Source: JAYFNU01 sp964458545 (GTDB lineage Bacteria > Bacillota > Clostridia > Oscillospirales > Ruminococcaceae). Taken from it: DNA of 41,946 nt. Below are positions 41,132 through 41,946 of this stretch, piece by piece (position 1 is the first letter of the stretch; each line of letters opens with the position of its first letter). Made by a program: the position numbers and the translations under genes. The notes under the pieces are model-generated. The model was not told the DNA's origin. It did no database searches and saw only the letters and a program-made list of their open reading frames with translations. The stretch is from the NCBI GenBank assembly GCA_964458545.1, contig CAYWJF010000008.1, positions 1 through 41,946 on the forward strand, read 5' to 3'.

Positions 41132-41500
41132 TTATCTGAAATCACTGTTTAAAACGTAGCTGTACTGGTCGAATTGGCTTTTTATCTTGTCCAGCAAAAA
41201 GCTGTACTTCGCGTAATCTTTGTATAACTCGAGGTTTTCGTACTCAATATCGACATTGTTTCCGTCGGGAAGAAGCGAGGTGGAGGAGGTAAGTATCTTC
41301 GCTCTTACCGTGTCGGGCACGTCGCTCGCGTCCGCCTCGCCATCTATCGCGGCGCGCAGCACGTCGTCAAACGCGAGGCTTTTCGTCTTGTAGCCGGGCG
41401 TTTCGATATTCGCTATATTCTGGGTATGAAGGTTCTGCGAAACCCACGAGAGATTTGCGCCCGCTTCAAGAATTTTAAAATCCTTAGAATCGTAGAACAT
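41132..41500 (-). CDS. flgB: flagellar proximal rod protein FlgB
   Basis: A 122-residue rod protein with the N-terminal pattern SQNLHTQNIANIETPGYKTK, followed by a short FDDVLRAAID segment and a C-terminal helix (NLELYKDYAKYSFLLDKIKS) that packs into the rod. ATG 41500 has AAGGAG about 10 bases upstream. It lies between fliS (17-base gap) and flgC (10-base gap). Confidence 0.95.
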   Translation of the reverse strand: MFYDSKDFKILEAGANLSWVSQNLHTQNIANIETPGYKTKSLAFDDVLRAAIDGEADASDVPDTVRAKILTSSTSLLPDGNNVDIEYENLELYKDYAKYSFLLDKIKSQFDQYSYVLNSDFR

Positions 41501-41517
41501 TCCGCCTTCTCCTTACT

Positions 41518-41901
41518 TTACCTTCCGGCTTCCTCGATTTTCACGCTTTTCGCCGCTTGAGCGTATGCGTCGCGTATCTCGGAAACCATGCTGATTACGT
41601 CGCTAATATGCGTTGGGTCCTTCTTCACGTTGGCTTCAACTAACGTGTGGTTAAAATAATCATACAACGCTTCGAGATTTTTTGCAATCTCATACTTAAA
41701 ATCAAGCGTCGCCGCAAGGTAATTAACTATCTTCTGCGACTTCTGAAAAGCGCGGTTAATCTCGCCGTAATCCTTCGTTTCGAAGGCGGCGAGACCAAGA
41801 TTAAGCTCTTTTAGCAGTCCGTCGTAGAGCATAAGCAGCATTTCAGCCGCGGTCATAGTCATAACGGATTGTTGTTTGTAAGCGCTGTAAGGGTTATTCA
41901 T
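41518..41901 (-). CDS. fliS: flagellin export chaperone FliS
   Basis: A 127-residue helical chaperone that binds the flagellin C-terminus before export. The N-terminus NNPYSAYKQQSVMTMTAAEM then LLMLYDGLLKELN is a close family match. ATG 41901 is the only reasonable start; AAGAGG lies about 13 bases upstream, which is far. FliS usually sits by fliD and fliC; here it starts the flgB-flgC block, and fliD and flagellin genes must lie elsewhere. The promoter is probably beyond the right edge of the window. Confidence 0.95.
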   Translation of the reverse strand: MNNPYSAYKQQSVMTMTAAEMLLMLYDGLLKELNLGLAAFETKDYGEINRAFQKSQKIVNYLAATLDFKYEIAKNLEALYDYFNHTLVEANVKKDPTHISDVISMVSEIRDAYAQAAKSVKIEEAGR

Positions 41902-41946
41902 AGAGCTTAATTAACCTCTTATCTTTTTCTTATATTAGGAGCCGAA

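Noticed and set aside
1..41946. Mobile elements, CRISPR arrays, tRNA or rRNA genes
   Set aside because: No transposase or integrase frames, regular spaced repeats or RNA gene signatures were recognised; the region reads as a continuous chromosomal motility locus.

Overview
The window is a chromosomal motility locus from a low-GC Gram-positive (Firmicutes, Clostridia-like) bacterium. The evidence is the B. subtilis/Clostridium style of gene content: a CheC-FliN fusion (FliY), CheC and CheD, a SigD-type sigma factor next to flhA, flbD before motA, a YlqG/YlqH-like pair, and strong purine-rich ribosome binding sites with frequent GTG/TTG starts. The species cannot be named from sequence alone. 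I saw no rRNA, tRNA, CRISPR array, transposase or phage gene.

Layout. (1) 1-1393, minus: the start of a PiT phosphate permease that runs off the left edge, and a flavin-reductase-fold protein with its own terminator. (2) 1539-8916, minus: a five-gene set read from a promoter near 8972-8999. It contains a FliK-like protein (YlqG-like), an isolated FlhB C-terminal domain (YlqH-like), a 696-residue FtsA-type actin-fold protein with a long C-terminal extension, an EAL-like/HDOD protein and a membrane chemoreceptor. (3) 9116-13637, plus: cheA-cheW-cheR-cheB, divergent from set 2 and ending in a hairpin terminator shared with cheD. (4) 13655-38037, minus: one nearly gapless fla/che operon, in transcription order fliE-fliF-fliG-fliH-fliI-fliJ-fliK-flgD-(TIGR02530-type gene)-flgE-flbD-motA-motB-fliM-fliY-cheY-fliO-fliP-fliQ-fliR-flhB-flhA-sigD-flgF-flgG-cheC-cheD. 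(5) 38414-41901, minus: fliS-flgB-flgC followed by a PAS/GGDEF/EAL protein and a second cheW. This block ends in a likely terminator, and a good sigma-A-type promoter then restarts transcription before fliE.

How the genes work together. Set 4 supplies the MS ring and rod adaptor, the type III export gate and ATPase, hook and distal rod, switch (FliG/FliM/FliY), stator (MotA/B), the sigma factor for late genes and CheY. CheA/W/R/B, CheC, CheD and FliY form a B. subtilis-type adaptation and CheY-P phosphatase network. c-di-GMP-related EAL proteins occur at both ends of the locus.

The most interesting points are the FtsA-like/YlqG/YlqH/HDOD/receptor set; the split of flgBC from fliE by a GGDEF-EAL plus CheW pair with its own terminator and promoter; an 807-residue FlgE with tandem inserted repeats; and RNA hairpins flanking flgE, one of which pairs with its ribosome binding site. 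Filament genes (fliC, fliD, flgK, flgL), flgM, fliL, flhF and flhG are not in the window.
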